NCBI RefSeq assembly: GCF_900168195.1
Contig: NZ_FUYX01000004.1
Span: 62,001-126,000, forward strand
Length of the DNA: 64,000 nucleotides
Direction: 5' to 3'
Source: Allobosea thiooxidans
GTDB lineage: Bacteria > Pseudomonadota > Alphaproteobacteria > Rhizobiales > Beijerinckiaceae
Shown here: positions 18,976 through 27,922 of the stretch, in pieces
Layout: every line of letters begins with the position of its first letter
Position numbering within the stretch: position 1 is the first letter of the stretch
Made by a program: the position numbers and the translations under genes
The notes under the pieces: model-generated
What the model saw: only the letters and a program-made list of their open reading frames with translations
Database searches by the model: none
What the model was told of the DNA's origin: nothing

Positions 18976-20778
18976 TCAGCCGCTCATCTGCGGCACGTGG
19001 AGCGGCTTGGGCACCAGTTTGATATTGTTCTCCGCCAGTGTGATCCGGACCTTGGACAGGATCGCCTTGCGGATCTGGAATTGCCGCCCGGCCCGGGCCT
19101 TGTACTTGCCGCGGATCAGCAGAGTGCCTTCCTCGAGGGCGGCAATGCCCTGGCTCTTGAACGGCTCAAGGAGATCGGCGTTCAGTTCCGGATCTTCGGC
19201 GACCTCCTGCCCGATCTTCTTGAACAGTTTCCGCACGGCTTCGACGTCGGTGTCCAGGGCAACCCGGAACACCATCTTCTCGATGACCCATTCGCGGCTG
19301 AAGTTCTGAATCTTCCCGATCTGCCCGAAGGGGATCGTGGCAACCGGGCCGCGCGGATGCCTCAACGAGACCGAGCGCAGCGAAATCCTCTCGACGGTGC
19401 CCTTGGCCCCCGAGGTCTCGATGTATTCGCCGTGGCGGAAGGCATCATCGACGAGGAAGAACAGACCGGCGACCACATCCTTGACCAGCGTCTGGGAGCC
19501 GAGACCAATCGCCAGGCCGAAGATCGAGAGACCGGTAATCAGCGGCCAGACATTGATGCCCAGCATGACCAGGACGGTCAGAGCCCCCAGCGCCAGAAGC
19601 GCGGCCTTGGTGAGCCCCACGAGCAGGGGGCCGACGGTGGTCAGCCGGGTGCCGATCACGGCGGTGTTGAGATGGGGATCGCCCGACGCATGAGGTCTGA
19701 TGCGCGCGGCCATGATGGCCACCCAGTTCCAGCAGAAGGCAATGACCAGCACGAGCAGCAGGATCTCGGCGGCTTTCAGCATGACAGTGCCCCGCTGAAC
19801 GCCGAAGACATCCAGAATGGGCAGGAGCCAGAGCGTCGCCAACACCCCGAGAATCGATGAGGCGACGACGATGCGGAAAGTGCGCCACAGCGCCCCGGCC
19901 AGTTCGCCTCCCTGTGATCGAACCGCCCGCCAGCTTCGTCTTTCGATGGCGACGTCGAGATGAGGCCCGGCGAGAACGAGAAGAAGCGAAAGCAGCAACA
20001 GCCCGCCCCGCGTCGGCCTTCCGATGGTCAAGTCCAGTTGGATGAAGACAAAGGCCAGTACGACAACCGCGACGACGAGCCAGGGCCAGATCGAGGCCAC
20101 CTTCCGGCGGAGGGATCCTGCCCTGCTCCCGAAAGACAGAGCTCTCGTCACCAAGCCGCGATGACGAAGATACGCGGTTGCGACTAGAACCGTGAACGGC
20201 AAAGACACCGCGAATGTTGCGAAGAGATCGCGTAGCGGATCAGCCGCATTCCATATGCGCAGACAGGCCAATACCACCAAGCCGATGGCTGCGAGGCCGA
20301 TGGCCACCGCGAGATCGCGCTGCCAACGCCAGAGGATCGACCTGCGACCCGCGATCAACGGGAGACATATTATCGTCGCCACGGCCGAGATCACGACGCA
20401 GTTCAGCAAGGCGCCGCGGAACACTGAATCGTTGACGAAGCTTAGAAGCAGGATCCAGGACGCGAGGATCACCAGCAAGGCCGCCGAGACCCAGATGGCC
20501 GCGTACAGAAGCGGTGTCACCTTCGATCTGCTGATGATCGAGTTGGCAACCGCTGCCGTCGCCGTAGCGGCAACCAGGCAAATCGCTGCAATGCCGAGAG
20601 CCAGCAGCGCGGGATTGTAACCAGCGGTTTCCAGTCCCTGCATGAAATCATTCCACGCGTCACCAGAAGAAGCCCAGCCGGATAATCTTGTGGTCAGGCC
20701 TTTCTCGACCAGTTCGGAGAAGCGATGGAACATCGCGGAAGCGGCCTCGAGCTCGTCGGTTCTTGAATCGGCAGCCAT
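18976..20778 (-). CDS. MscS-family mechanosensitive channel
   Basis: Large MscS-type protein of 600 aa, predicted to open under membrane tension and release solutes. The N-terminal 420 residues hold about ten membrane helices. The pore-lining helix is in the GLSIFGLAIGLGSQTLVKDV region, followed by the beta domain (GEYIETSGAKGTVERISLRS) and a mixed C-terminal domain. Size and helix number are like the larger MscS homologues (YbdG/YnaI/MscM type), not the small MscS. The base composition appears less GC-rich than in neighbouring genes, hinting at a different history. It is a single gene convergent with the peroxiredoxin. Confidence 0.9.
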   Translation of the reverse strand: MAADSRTDELEAASAMFHRFSELVEKGLTTRLSGWASSGDAWNDFMQGLETAGYNPALLALGIAAICLVAATATAAVANSIISRSKVTPLLYAAIWVSAALLVILASWILLLSFVNDSVFRGALLNCVVISAVATIICLPLIAGRRSILWRWQRDLAVAIGLAAIGLVVLACLRIWNAADPLRDLFATFAVSLPFTVLVATAYLRHRGLVTRALSFGSRAGSLRRKVASIWPWLVVAVVVLAFVFIQLDLTIGRPTRGGLLLLSLLLVLAGPHLDVAIERRSWRAVRSQGGELAGALWRTFRIVVASSILGVLATLWLLPILDVFGVQRGTVMLKAAEILLLVLVIAFCWNWVAIMAARIRPHASGDPHLNTAVIGTRLTTVGPLLVGLTKAALLALGALTVLVMLGINVWPLITGLSIFGLAIGLGSQTLVKDVVAGLFFLVDDAFRHGEYIETSGAKGTVERISLRSVSLRHPRGPVATIPFGQIGKIQNFSREWVIEKMVFRVALDTDVEAVRKLFKKIGQEVAEDPELNADLLEPFKSQGIAALEEGTLLIRGKYKARAGRQFQIRKAILSKVRITLAENNIKLVPKPLHVPQMSG

Positions 20779-21228
20779 GATCTCAATCTCGGGTACAGCT
20801 CGACGACGCTAGCCTGTCCACGCCTAACGGTTGGTCAACCCCGAGAACGTTCGGCCCCGTCACAGGAGCGAGCGCACGTTGCCGTCCCAGCACAACTTTC
20901 GCGTCGACAGCCCCGTCCGGCATTGAACCGGACTCTTCCCAGCACAGGTGACCGTCTGTCTTGTCATTTCGCGACAATCGCGCCCGGCTACACCCCAGTT
21001 CCCTCGACTGTAGGTGATATGCCGCTGGACGAACCGCTGCCCCAAGAGCCTCTTTTTCTGATCACTCAGCAGGTGCGACACGCCCAAGACGAGTCGTGGG
21101 CTGGCATTCCGGCCAGGCTTCCAGCCCTTCTCCAGGACTGGATACCGTTTCACTGATCCTTTCGATCGCGGCTTGTCATGAGACAACGCGGCGGGCAGTC
21201 GCTAGCTTTCCCGCGGAGGAACACGCCC
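20779..21228. other. Unexplained non-coding region, less GC-rich than its surroundings
   Basis: About 450 bases without a convincing gene; open frames on both strands are short and resemble nothing I know. Visible structure: GTCCGG-CATTGAA-CCGGAC at 20915-20933, a TTGTC/GACAA palindrome a little to the right, and a direct repeat CCCAGCACA at 20886 and 20938. On the minus strand the 20915 hairpin resembles a tRNA T-arm, but no matching acceptor stem was found. A TTGACC box on the minus strand near 20830 could belong to the MscS promoter. The region may be a remnant or an RNA; I cannot classify it. Confidence 0.4.
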
Positions 21229-21678
21229 ATGCCCGATATCGTCATCCGCCCGCTCACCGCTGCCGACCGTGCCGCCTGGACGCCGCTCTGGCATGGCTAC
21301 CTGACCTTCTACAAGGCGACGCTGCCGCCGGAGATCGACGCCATCACCTTCGACAGGCTGACGGGCGGCCAGGAGCCGATGGGCGGCTTCATCGCCGAGC
21401 GCGACGGCCAGGCCCTCGGCATGACCAATTGGGTCATCCATCGCACGACCTGGAGCGAGAAGCCCATCTGCTACCTGCAGGACCTGTTCACCGCGCCGGA
21501 GGCACGCGGCAGCGGCGTCGGGCGCAAGTTGATCGACGCGGTGAACCAGATGGCGCGGGCGAAAAACTGCTTCCGCGTCTACTGGCAGACGCATGAATCG
21601 AACCTGCAGGCGCAGGAACTCTACAACAAGGTCGCCGACAAATCCGGCTTCATGGTCTACCGCCAGCCCCTGGTCTGA
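21229..21678 (+). CDS. GNAT family N-acetyltransferase
   Basis: A 149-aa acetyltransferase of GNAT type. IVIRPLTAADRAAWTPLW opens the domain; YLQDLFTAPEARGSGVGRKL near residues 82-101 is the acetyl-CoA binding motif A (RGSGVG), and the C-terminal NKVADKSGFMVYRQPL fits the family. The ATG at 21229 is chosen because GGAGGA lies eight bases upstream; an upstream in-frame ATG at 21178 lacks one. Substrate unknown. It stands alone between two non-coding stretches. Confidence 0.9.
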   Translation: MPDIVIRPLTAADRAAWTPLWHGYLTFYKATLPPEIDAITFDRLTGGQEPMGGFIAERDGQALGMTNWVIHRTTWSEKPICYLQDLFTAPEARGSGVGRKLIDAVNQMARAKNCFRVYWQTHESNLQAQELYNKVADKSGFMVYRQPLV

Positions 21679-22053
21679 CCTCCTCCCTGACGCGCCTCCT
21701 CGAATGGCGGCTGGAAGCCTCGCCGGCTTGCCCGAGCGTAGCCTCGCGTCCATGCCCGGGATCAGCAACGTCATGGCCGGGATCGCCCCGACCATCTGCG
21801 TCCTTGCCGAAACGGCCGGGTGAGCCCCTTTCGTCAGTCCCCGATCCGCCATCAGTTGCGCAAGACATGGACGCTCGGGACGGGCCCGAGCATGACGGCG
21901 GAGCCGGCGCATGGCTGAGCAGCGTGCTCCAATAACAGGGCCGCCGAGCAGATTCTTCATGCTGGAATACTTGCCATCTGCGGCGCGCGGTGCCGATACT
22001 CGGAGACGGCCGCAGATGACGCTAGGGCAGCTGCGACCCCGAGGAGGACCATC
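21679..22053. repeat. Intergenic region with degenerate family A palindromes and a 10-bp inverted repeat
   Basis: No gene is supported in these 375 bases. About 21745-21900 holds degenerate copies of the GTCATG..CCGAGCATGACG palindromes seen at 16.4 and 57.7 kb, including CGCTCGGGACGGGCCCGAGCATGACG-like arms near 21870-21898. Nearer the next gene, CATCTGCGGC (21975-21984) and GCCGCAGATG (22009-22018) form a perfect 10-bp inverted repeat with a 24-base loop, about 35 bases before the next ATG. Confidence 0.55.
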
Positions 22054-22629
22054 ATGCTGTCGACCCACCGCAAGATCGGGGCTTTCCCGCTTCTCCCAAC
22101 GCCGTCGCCGGAATTTGCGGGCAAGGCCTTCGCCCTCGCCCTGCTGCTCTGGCCTTTCGCAGGTTCCCATGCCCTGGCAGGCGCGCCGGTCGCGTCCGGC
22201 CTGCAGATCGCCGCACCGAATTTCGTGGAAACCGTCCAGAGACGCGGCGTCGCCGTCGGGCGCGGGGTTGCCGTCGGCCCGCGCGGCGGCGCGGTCGCAC
22301 GGCGCGGCTATGTCGCCCGCGGCCCCGGAGGCGGCGTGGCCGCGGGCGGCGCCTATGCCGTGCGCGGACCGAGAGGCAATGTCGCGGTCGGCAGAGGCGC
22401 TGCCGTCGCCCGCCCGGGCTACCGCCCCGTTCCCGGCGGTGCCTGGGTCCGCCCGCCGGCCTATTGGTGGGGTCCTGGAACGGCCATTGCCTCGGGCGCG
22501 GCCATCGGCTTCGTGACCGCTGCCGCAGCGACCGCCTACGTCAATTCCCGCGCCCCGGCGCCGGGCTCCTGCTGGTACTACACCAATCCGCAGCGGACCC
22601 AGGGTTTCTGGGACGTCTGCCCGAACTGA
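22054..22629 (+). CDS. Exported Gly/Arg/Val-rich protein of unknown function
   Basis: A 191-aa protein, function unrecognised. A signal sequence covers roughly residues 20-45, ending SHALAG. Residues about 64-125 are a low-complexity run of imperfect RG(V/A)AVG-like units (RRGVAVGRGVAVGPRGG and related). A hydrophobic alanine-rich stretch (GTAIASGAAIGFVTAAAATAY) near 148-168 could be a membrane or glycine-zipper-like segment, and the C-terminus has a Cys pair in SCWYYTNPQ..FWDVCPN. GAGGA precedes the ATG. It looks like an envelope-associated structural protein, which is inference. Confidence 0.75.
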   Translation: MLSTHRKIGAFPLLPTPSPEFAGKAFALALLLWPFAGSHALAGAPVASGLQIAAPNFVETVQRRGVAVGRGVAVGPRGGAVARRGYVARGPGGGVAAGGAYAVRGPRGNVAVGRGAAVARPGYRPVPGGAWVRPPAYWWGPGTAIASGAAIGFVTAAAATAYVNSRAPAPGSCWYYTNPQRTQGFWDVCPN

Positions 22630-22639
22630 GCCGCGCACC

Positions 22640-22660
22640 GGCGCCCTTCACCAGGGCGCC
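22640..22660 (+). terminator. Hairpin after the Gly/Arg-rich gene
   Basis: GGCGCCCT and AGGGCGCC form an 8-bp perfect stem around TCACC, 11 bases past the stop. No T tract follows, so it may be a weak or Rho-assisted terminator. Confidence 0.4.
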
Positions 22661-22816
22661 CCGGAGCTCGGCTGCGCATCCCGCTCCAGGGCAGCCGCAC
22701 AGGACGCGCGGCTCGCCAACATCATCCAGGACATCGAAAGGAACTCACCGACCACAGGATGCGGCTACAAGCACAACTCAAGGTTTGAAGCATTTTTTCA
22801 AGCGAGGAGGTTTTCC

Positions 22817-23398
22817 ATGTCGAAGTTTATCGGACTATTTTTTGCCGTCGCCCTTGCACTGGGGGCTGCGGGCTGCGCCACCACCCCGGTCGTCACCACC
22901 GAGACGGTGATCGTCGCCGGCGTCGGCCCCGTCGAGGTCGAGCGCCTCAGCGTCCGGGTCGTGTCGATCGACCGGGCGAGCCGCAGTGTCATCGTCGAGC
23001 AGCGCGGCAGCAGATGGCTCGTGGAAGTGCCGCCGGTCTTCGGCAATCTCGAGAACCTCCGCGAAGGCGACATGGTCCAGATCAACCGCGTCGAGGGCGT
23101 CATCGTCGATGTCCGGCGTCCGCGGCGGGGCGCCAAGCCGGGGATCACCTATACCGAGGCCGCGACCGAGCCGACCTTCCAGAACCTGCCCGACAAATAC
23201 GTCGTGCGCGCGGTGACGCTGACGGCGCGGTTCGAGCGCTTCGACGCGGAAACCAGCGTCGTCCACTATACCGGCCCGTTCGGACCGCGCTCGCTCACCG
23301 TGACCGATCCGGCGGTGAAGGCTGGGCTGCGCAAGTTCAAGCGCGGCGATCTGGTCGAGCTCAGCTTCGCCGAGGCCTTCCACATCGTCCTGAAGTAA
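22817..23398 (+). CDS. Putative lipoprotein of unknown function
   Basis: A 193-aa lipoprotein; the signal peptide ends in the lipobox GAAGC with Cys20. The mature part is rich in beta-forming sequence: VRVVSIDRASRSVIVEQRG and GDMVQINRVEGVIVDVRRP in the first half, FERFDAETSVVHYTGPFGP and FKRGDLVELSFAEAFHIVL in the second, suggesting two similar beta-barrel-like repeats. GAGGAGG lies before the ATG. No known family function was recognised. Confidence 0.82.
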   Translation: MSKFIGLFFAVALALGAAGCATTPVVTTETVIVAGVGPVEVERLSVRVVSIDRASRSVIVEQRGSRWLVEVPPVFGNLENLREGDMVQINRVEGVIVDVRRPRRGAKPGITYTEAATEPTFQNLPDKYVVRAVTLTARFERFDAETSVVHYTGPFGPRSLTVTDPAVKAGLRKFKRGDLVELSFAEAFHIVLK

Positions 23399-23411
23399 GG
23401 CCTCTCGCCTG

Positions 23412-23444
23412 CGACGGCCTGCCCGGCTCCCGGGTCGGCCGTCG
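23412..23444. terminator. Bidirectional hairpin between the lipoprotein gene and rnhA
   Basis: CGACGGCC (23412-23419) pairs with GGCCGTCG (23437-23444), and CCCGG/CCGGG pair inside it. The hairpin sits between two convergent stops and could end transcripts from both sides. Confidence 0.55.
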
Positions 23445-23452
23445 ATTCGGCG

Positions 23453-23899
23453 CTAGCGCCCGGCCTTGAACGGCGCCATGCCGGCGCGCGCCAGCGCGTC
23501 GGCGCGCTCGTTCATCTCGTCGCCGGCGTGGCCCTTGACCCACTTCCACTCGATCTTGTGGCGGCCCAGCGCCGCCTCGAGCCGCTGCCAGAGCTCGGCG
23601 TTCTTGACGGGCTTGCGATCGGCCGTCTTCCAGCCGTTCTTCTTCCAGCCATGGATCCAGCCGGTGATGCCCTGGCGCAGATACTGGCTGTCGGTGTGCA
23701 GCGCGACCGTGACGGGCCGCTTCAGCGCCTCCAGCGCGGATATCGCCGCCATCAGCTCCATGCGGTTGTTGGTCGTCTGCGCCTCGCCGCCGGAAAGCTC
23801 CTTCTCGACGCCGTTATAGCTCAGGATCGCGCCCCAGCCGCCGGGACCGGGATTTCCCGAGCAGGCCCCGTCCGTCCAGACTTCGACAGTATCGCTCAC
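23453..23899 (-). CDS. rnhA: Ribonuclease HI
   Basis: Cleaves the RNA strand of RNA-DNA hybrids. The protein is 148 aa; catalytic residues are Asp10 ([16 protein letters not shown]), Glu48 (NNRMELMA), Asp70 (HTDSQY) and Asp134 (NERADALA), with His124 also present. The basic handle [15 protein letters not shown] is present, as in the E. coli enzyme. Its start overlaps the thrB stop by four bases, so it is cotranscribed with thrB and probably ispH. Confidence 0.98.
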   Translation of the reverse strand: MSDTVEVWTDGACSGNPGPGGWGAILSYNGVEKELSGGEAQTTNNRMELMAAISALEALKRPVTVALHTDSQYLRQGITGWIHGWKKNGWKTADRKPVKNAELWQRLEAALGRHKIEWKWVKGHAGDEMNERADALARAGMAPFKAGR

Positions 23900-24861
23900 C
23901 GCTTCAGCCCGAATTCGCGAGCGTCCAGCACGCGCTGGTGGAAGGCGAGCTTCCGGTCGTATTCCAGCGGGTCGTGCGGCTTCACCAGCGCGCCCGGCGG
24001 CACGTTCAGCCAGTCGACCAGGCGGGTCAGCAGGAAGCGCAGGGCCGAGCCGCGGCAGAGCTGCGGCAGCGCCGCGACCTCCGCCTCGCTCAGCGGCCGG
24101 ACGCTCTCGTAGCCAGCGAGCAGCGCCTGGCCCTTGGTGAGATTGAACGAGCCGTCAGCCTCGAAGCACCAGGAGTTCAGGCAGATCGCCAGATCGTAGG
24201 CGTAGGCGTCGGTGCAGGCGAAATAGAAGTCGATCAGCCCGGAGAGCCGGCTGCCGATGAAGAAGACGTTGTTGGGGAAGAGATCGGCATGGATCACGCC
24301 GCGCGGCAGGTCCTTCGGCCAGCTCGCCTCATGCACGGCGATCTCGGCCATGATCCGGCGGGCGAGACCGGGCGAGACCTTGTCGGCGTCGGGGCCTGCC
24401 TGATGCGCCAGCGGGCGCCAGCCCGGCACCGAGAGCGCATTGACCCGCTCCATCGCGAAATCGGCGCCGGCCTCGTGCAACAGCGCGAGGCCGCGGCCGA
24501 GCTCCTGGCAATGGGCGGCGGTGGGGCGGCGGACAGACAGCCCATCGAGGAAGGTGACGATCGCGGCCGGGCGCCCGGCGAGGCGGCCGAGCATCTCGCC
24601 GCGGCTGTCCTTGACCGGCTGCGGGCAGATGAGGCCGCGGCCTGCGAGATGCTGCATCAGCCCCAGGAAGAAGGGCAAATCGTCGGGATTTACCCGCTTC
24701 TCGTAGAGGGTGAGGATGTAGGAACCCTGCGTCGTGTGCAGCAGGTAGTTCGAATTCTCGACGCCCTCGGCGATGCCTTTGGCGGAAAGCAGCTCGCCGA
24801 TGCCGTAGCGCGCCACGAAGGCGGCCATCTCGTCATCGGGCACTTCGGTATAGACGGCCAA
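23896..24861 (-). CDS. thrB: Homoserine kinase, APH-fold type
   Basis: Phosphorylates homoserine for threonine synthesis. The 321-aa protein is of the aminoglycoside-phosphotransferase-fold type usual in alphaproteobacteria, unrelated to the GHMP-type enzyme of E. coli. The N-lobe has ENSNYLL and the Lys-containing LTLYEKR; the catalytic loop is HADLFPNN with His191, Asp193 and Asn198; [11 protein letters not shown] supplies the metal-binding Asp. It sits 23 bases after ispH and overlaps rnhA. thrC is elsewhere in the window. Confidence 0.96.
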   Translation of the reverse strand: MAVYTEVPDDEMAAFVARYGIGELLSAKGIAEGVENSNYLLHTTQGSYILTLYEKRVNPDDLPFFLGLMQHLAGRGLICPQPVKDSRGEMLGRLAGRPAAIVTFLDGLSVRRPTAAHCQELGRGLALLHEAGADFAMERVNALSVPGWRPLAHQAGPDADKVSPGLARRIMAEIAVHEASWPKDLPRGVIHADLFPNNVFFIGSRLSGLIDFYFACTDAYAYDLAICLNSWCFEADGSFNLTKGQALLAGYESVRPLSEAEVAALPQLCRGSALRFLLTRLVDWLNVPPGALVKPHDPLEYDRKLAFHQRVLDAREFGLKR

Positions 24862-24884
24862 GATCGGGCTCTCTTGTTCTGGAA

Positions 24885-25856
24885 TTATTCGGCCGCCGTC
24901 GGCGCCGCCTCGTCGCGCAGCTCGCGCGGCAGCGGGAAGAAGACGTTCTCGTCGGCGGTCGAGACGGTTTCGACGCGGACCTCGTAGCGCGCGGCGAAGG
25001 CGTCGATGATCTCCTCGACCAGCACCTCGGGCGCGCTGGCGCCGGCGGTGATGCCGAGGCTGCGGATGTTGCCGAAGACCGACCAGTCGATCTCGTCGGT
25101 GCGCAGGACGAGCCGCGCGACCGGGCAGCCGGCGCGCTCGGCCACCTCGCGCAGGCGCTGCGAGTTCGAGGAGTTCGGCGAGCCGACCACGATCAGTCCG
25201 TCGACCTGCGGCGCGACACGCTTCACCGCCTCCTGGCGGTTCGTCGTCGCGTAGCAGATGTCCTCCTTGTGCGGGGCGATCAGCTCCGGGAAGCGGGCCT
25301 GCAGCGCCTCGACGATGCCGCGGGTGTCGTCGACCGAGAGCGTCGTCTGGGTGACATAGGCCAGCGGCTGGCCGGCCGGCGGGGTCAGCGCGGCGACATC
25401 CTCCAGCGTCTCGATCAGCGTGATCGCGCCCTCGGGGAGCTGGCCCATCGTGCCGATCACCTCCGGGTGGCCGGCATGGCCGACGAGCAGGATATGGCGG
25501 CCGCGCTTGTGATGGACCTCGGCCTCGCGATGCACCTTGGTCACCAGCGGACAGGTCGCGTCGATGGCGAAGAGGTTGCGCGCCTTCGCCGCCGCAGGCA
25601 CCGCCTTGGCGACGCCATGGGCCGAGAAGATCACCGGCCGGGTCTCGTCGGGCACCTCGTCGAGCTCGGCGACGAAGACCGCCCCCTTCCGCTTCAGGGA
25701 TTCGACGACGTATTTGTTATGGACGATCTCGTGGCGGACATAGACCGGCGCGCCATGCAGACTGAGCGCCTTCTCGACCGCGTCGATGGCGCGCACCACC
25801 CCGGCGCAGAAGCCGCGCGGGGCGCAGAGCAGGATGTCGAGCGGTGGCTTGGTCAC
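24885..25856 (-). CDS. ispH: 4-hydroxy-3-methylbut-2-enyl diphosphate reductase
   Basis: Last enzyme of the MEP isoprenoid pathway, making IPP and DMAPP with a 4Fe-4S cluster. From GTG at 25856 the protein has 323 aa. Cluster ligands are Cys17 (APRGFCAGV), Cys102 (DATCPLV) and Cys201 ([10 protein letters not shown]); the catalytic glutamate lies in LPEG. A longer in-frame ATG at 25994 would add 46 unconserved residues, so it was not used. It heads the ispH-thrB-rnhA operon and is divergent from the CPA2 antiporter. Confidence 0.95.
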   Translation of the reverse strand: MTKPPLDILLCAPRGFCAGVVRAIDAVEKALSLHGAPVYVRHEIVHNKYVVESLKRKGAVFVAELDEVPDETRPVIFSAHGVAKAVPAAAKARNLFAIDATCPLVTKVHREAEVHHKRGRHILLVGHAGHPEVIGTMGQLPEGAITLIETLEDVAALTPPAGQPLAYVTQTTLSVDDTRGIVEALQARFPELIAPHKEDICYATTNRQEAVKRVAPQVDGLIVVGSPNSSNSQRLREVAERAGCPVARLVLRTDEIDWSVFGNIRSLGITAGASAPEVLVEEIIDAFAARYEVRVETVSTADENVFFPLPRELRDEAAPTAAE

Positions 25857-26056
25857 GAGCAGGGAAATCTCCGGTCGGTCCGCGCCTTCTTTCGGCGGGA
25901 TCGCGGCGATGTCAAGGAAGCGGAACCGCGCAGCCCCCCGCCCTTCGCCGATTGCCTCTCGCAGGATCGCCCGTGAGGCCCTAGATAGGGCCATGGCCGC
26001 CGCGCGACGCGCCGCACCCGGCCACCGCCCGCCCGTTCCCTCCCGACGAGTCCCGC

Positions 26057-27922
26057 ATGGCCGACGCCGCCTCGCATGCCAGCTATCTCCCGCCGATCCT
26101 GACCTTCTGCGCCGGGGCGGTGATCGCTGTCCCGATCTTCCGCAAGCTCGGGCAATCGGCGGTGCTCGGCTATCTCGCCGCCGGCATCGTCATCGGCCCC
26201 TCGCTCCTGGGCGTGATCAAGGATCCGAACGCGATCCGCAGCACCGCCGAGATCGGCGTCGTGCTGCTGCTCTTCCTCGTCGGCCTCGAACTGCAGCCGT
26301 CGCGCCTCTATTCGATGCGCAAGGACATTCTCGGTTCCGGTCTGGCACAGATGGGGCTGAGCGCCGCCGGCATCGGGCTCGCCGGCTGGTGGTTCGGCCT
26401 CTCCGCGGCCGGTGCGGTGGCGGTCGGCGTGGCGCTTGCGCTCTCGGCCACCTCGATCGCGCTGCAGCAGCTCGAGGAGCGCGGCCATGGCAGCGAGCCC
26501 TATGGCCGGCGCACCTTCTCGATCCTGCTGTTCCAGGACATGGCGATCGCGCCGGTGCTGGCCCTGCTGCCGCTGCTCGCGACGACGGGCGGGCCCGACG
26601 CCGGCAGCCCGATGCGGGCGATCGCCAGCCTCGGCATCGCGCTGTTCGCTCTCGTGCTGATCGTGCTGGCCGGGCGCTACGTCATGAATCCGCTGTTCCG
26701 AATCCTGGCCCATAGTGGCGCCAAGGAGGTGATGACGGCGGCGGCGCTGCTGATCGTGCTCGGTGCGGCGCTGCTGATGGAGCATGTCGGCCTGTCCATG
26801 GCGATGGGCGCCTTCCTTGCCGGGGTGATGCTGGCCGATTCGCATTTCCGGCACGAGCTCGAAGCCGATATCGAGCCCTTCCGCGGCGTGCTGCTCGGCC
26901 TGTTCTTCATGGCGGTCGGCATGTCGCTCGATCTCGAGCTGGTGGCCGCCAACTGGCTGCTGCTGGCGCTGGCGGCGCCCCTCCTGCTGCTGTTCAAGAT
27001 CGCGGTGGTCACCTCGATCCTGCGGCTCTCCTGCTCGAGCTGGCTGGAGGCGATCCGGGCCGGCGCGCTGCTCTCGCCCGCCGGCGAGTTCGCCTTTGTG
27101 CTGCTGCCGCTCGGCCTGGCGCAAGGGCTCCTCACCCCGCAGCAGGCGGGGGTCGCCACCGCGCTGGCGGCGATCAGCATGCTGCTCGGCCCGATCGCAG
27201 CCAGGCTGATCGATGCCGCGCTCCTCTCCCGGGTCGCACCCGAGACGATGGAGGAGGATTTCGACGGCGCCGGCAACAGCCCGGTGATGGTGATCGGCTT
27301 CGGCCGCTTCGGCCAGATCGTGACGCAGGCGCTGCTGTTGCAGCACATCGACGTCACCGTCATCGATTCCGATGTCGAGCGGATCCGCTCGGCTGCCCAG
27401 TTCGGCTTCAAGGTCTACTATGGCGACGGCACCCGGCTCGACGTGCTGCGCGCGGCTGGCGCGGGCAAGGCCCGCGTGATCTGCGTCTGCGTCGACGACA
27501 GGCAGGCGGCGCTGCACATCGTCGAAATGATCAAGGCGGAGTTCCCGGGCGTGCGCCTGCATGTGCGCGCCTATGACCGCATCCACGCAATCGAATTGAT
27601 GAAGGCGAATGTCGACTTCCAGACGCGCGAGACCTTCGAATCGGCGCTCGGCTTCGGCCGTGTCACGCTCGAGACCCTCGGGCTGACCCGCGACGAGGCC
27701 GATCTCGTCATCGACCATGTCCGCGACCGCGACGCCCAGCGCATGGAGATCCAGTTCCATGAGGGCCTCGCGGCGGCGATCAACCGCGTGCCGCGTGTCG
27801 CGCCCGAGCCGCTCGTGCCGCCGCGGGCGAAGTCGAAGCCGCTGACGCCGGAAACCCGGCAGGTCATCGAGGATGGCGGGGCCGAAGTCGCCATTGGCGG
27901 CGTAGGAGAGCCCGAACGGTGA
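26057..27922 (+). CDS. CPA2 family cation:proton antiporter (KefB-like)
   Basis: Membrane K+/H+ or Na+/H+ antiporter of 621 aa. About 12-13 helices fill residues 10-400, starting [22 protein letters not shown], with [16 protein letters not shown] carrying the ion-site Asp. A cytosolic TrkA-N nucleotide-binding domain starts at about residue 408 ([13 protein letters not shown], Rossmann GxGxxG) with VIDSDVERI near 435. This plan is like KefB/KefC, though no ancillary KefG is present. The stop overlaps the MATE gene as GTGA, implying joint expression. Confidence 0.93.
   Translation: MADAASHASYLPPILTFCAGAVIAVPIFRKLGQSAVLGYLAAGIVIGPSLLGVIKDPNAIRSTAEIGVVLLLFLVGLELQPSRLYSMRKDILGSGLAQMGLSAAGIGLAGWWFGLSAAGAVAVGVALALSATSIALQQLEERGHGSEPYGRRTFSILLFQDMAIAPVLALLPLLATTGGPDAGSPMRAIASLGIALFALVLIVLAGRYVMNPLFRILAHSGAKEVMTAAALLIVLGAALLMEHVGLSMAMGAFLAGVMLADSHFRHELEADIEPFRGVLLGLFFMAVGMSLDLELVAANWLLLALAAPLLLLFKIAVVTSILRLSCSSWLEAIRAGALLSPAGEFAFVLLPLGLAQGLLTPQQAGVATALAAISMLLGPIAARLIDAALLSRVAPETMEEDFDGAGNSPVMVIGFGRFGQIVTQALLLQHIDVTVIDSDVERIRSAAQFGFKVYYGDGTRLDVLRAAGAGKARVICVCVDDRQAALHIVEMIKAEFPGVRLHVRAYDRIHAIELMKANVDFQTRETFESALGFGRVTLETLGLTRDEADLVIDHVRDRDAQRMEIQFHEGLAAAINRVPRVAPEPLVPPRAKSKPLTPETRQVIEDGGAEVAIGGVGEPER

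Noticed and set aside
20915..20933. T-arm-like hairpin suggesting a tRNA or tmRNA.
   Set aside because: No acceptor stem, anticodon arm or CCA-proximal pairing at the required distances could be found.
20860..21186. Short minus-strand open frame (108 codons) in the gap before the MscS gene.
   Set aside because: No recognisable motif, no ribosome site, and it spans hairpins and repeats that fit a non-coding region better.
25853..27760. A 635-codon minus-strand open frame over the CPA2 antiporter.
   Set aside because: It is low-complexity antisense text with no motif; the plus frame has membrane helices and a nucleotide-binding domain.
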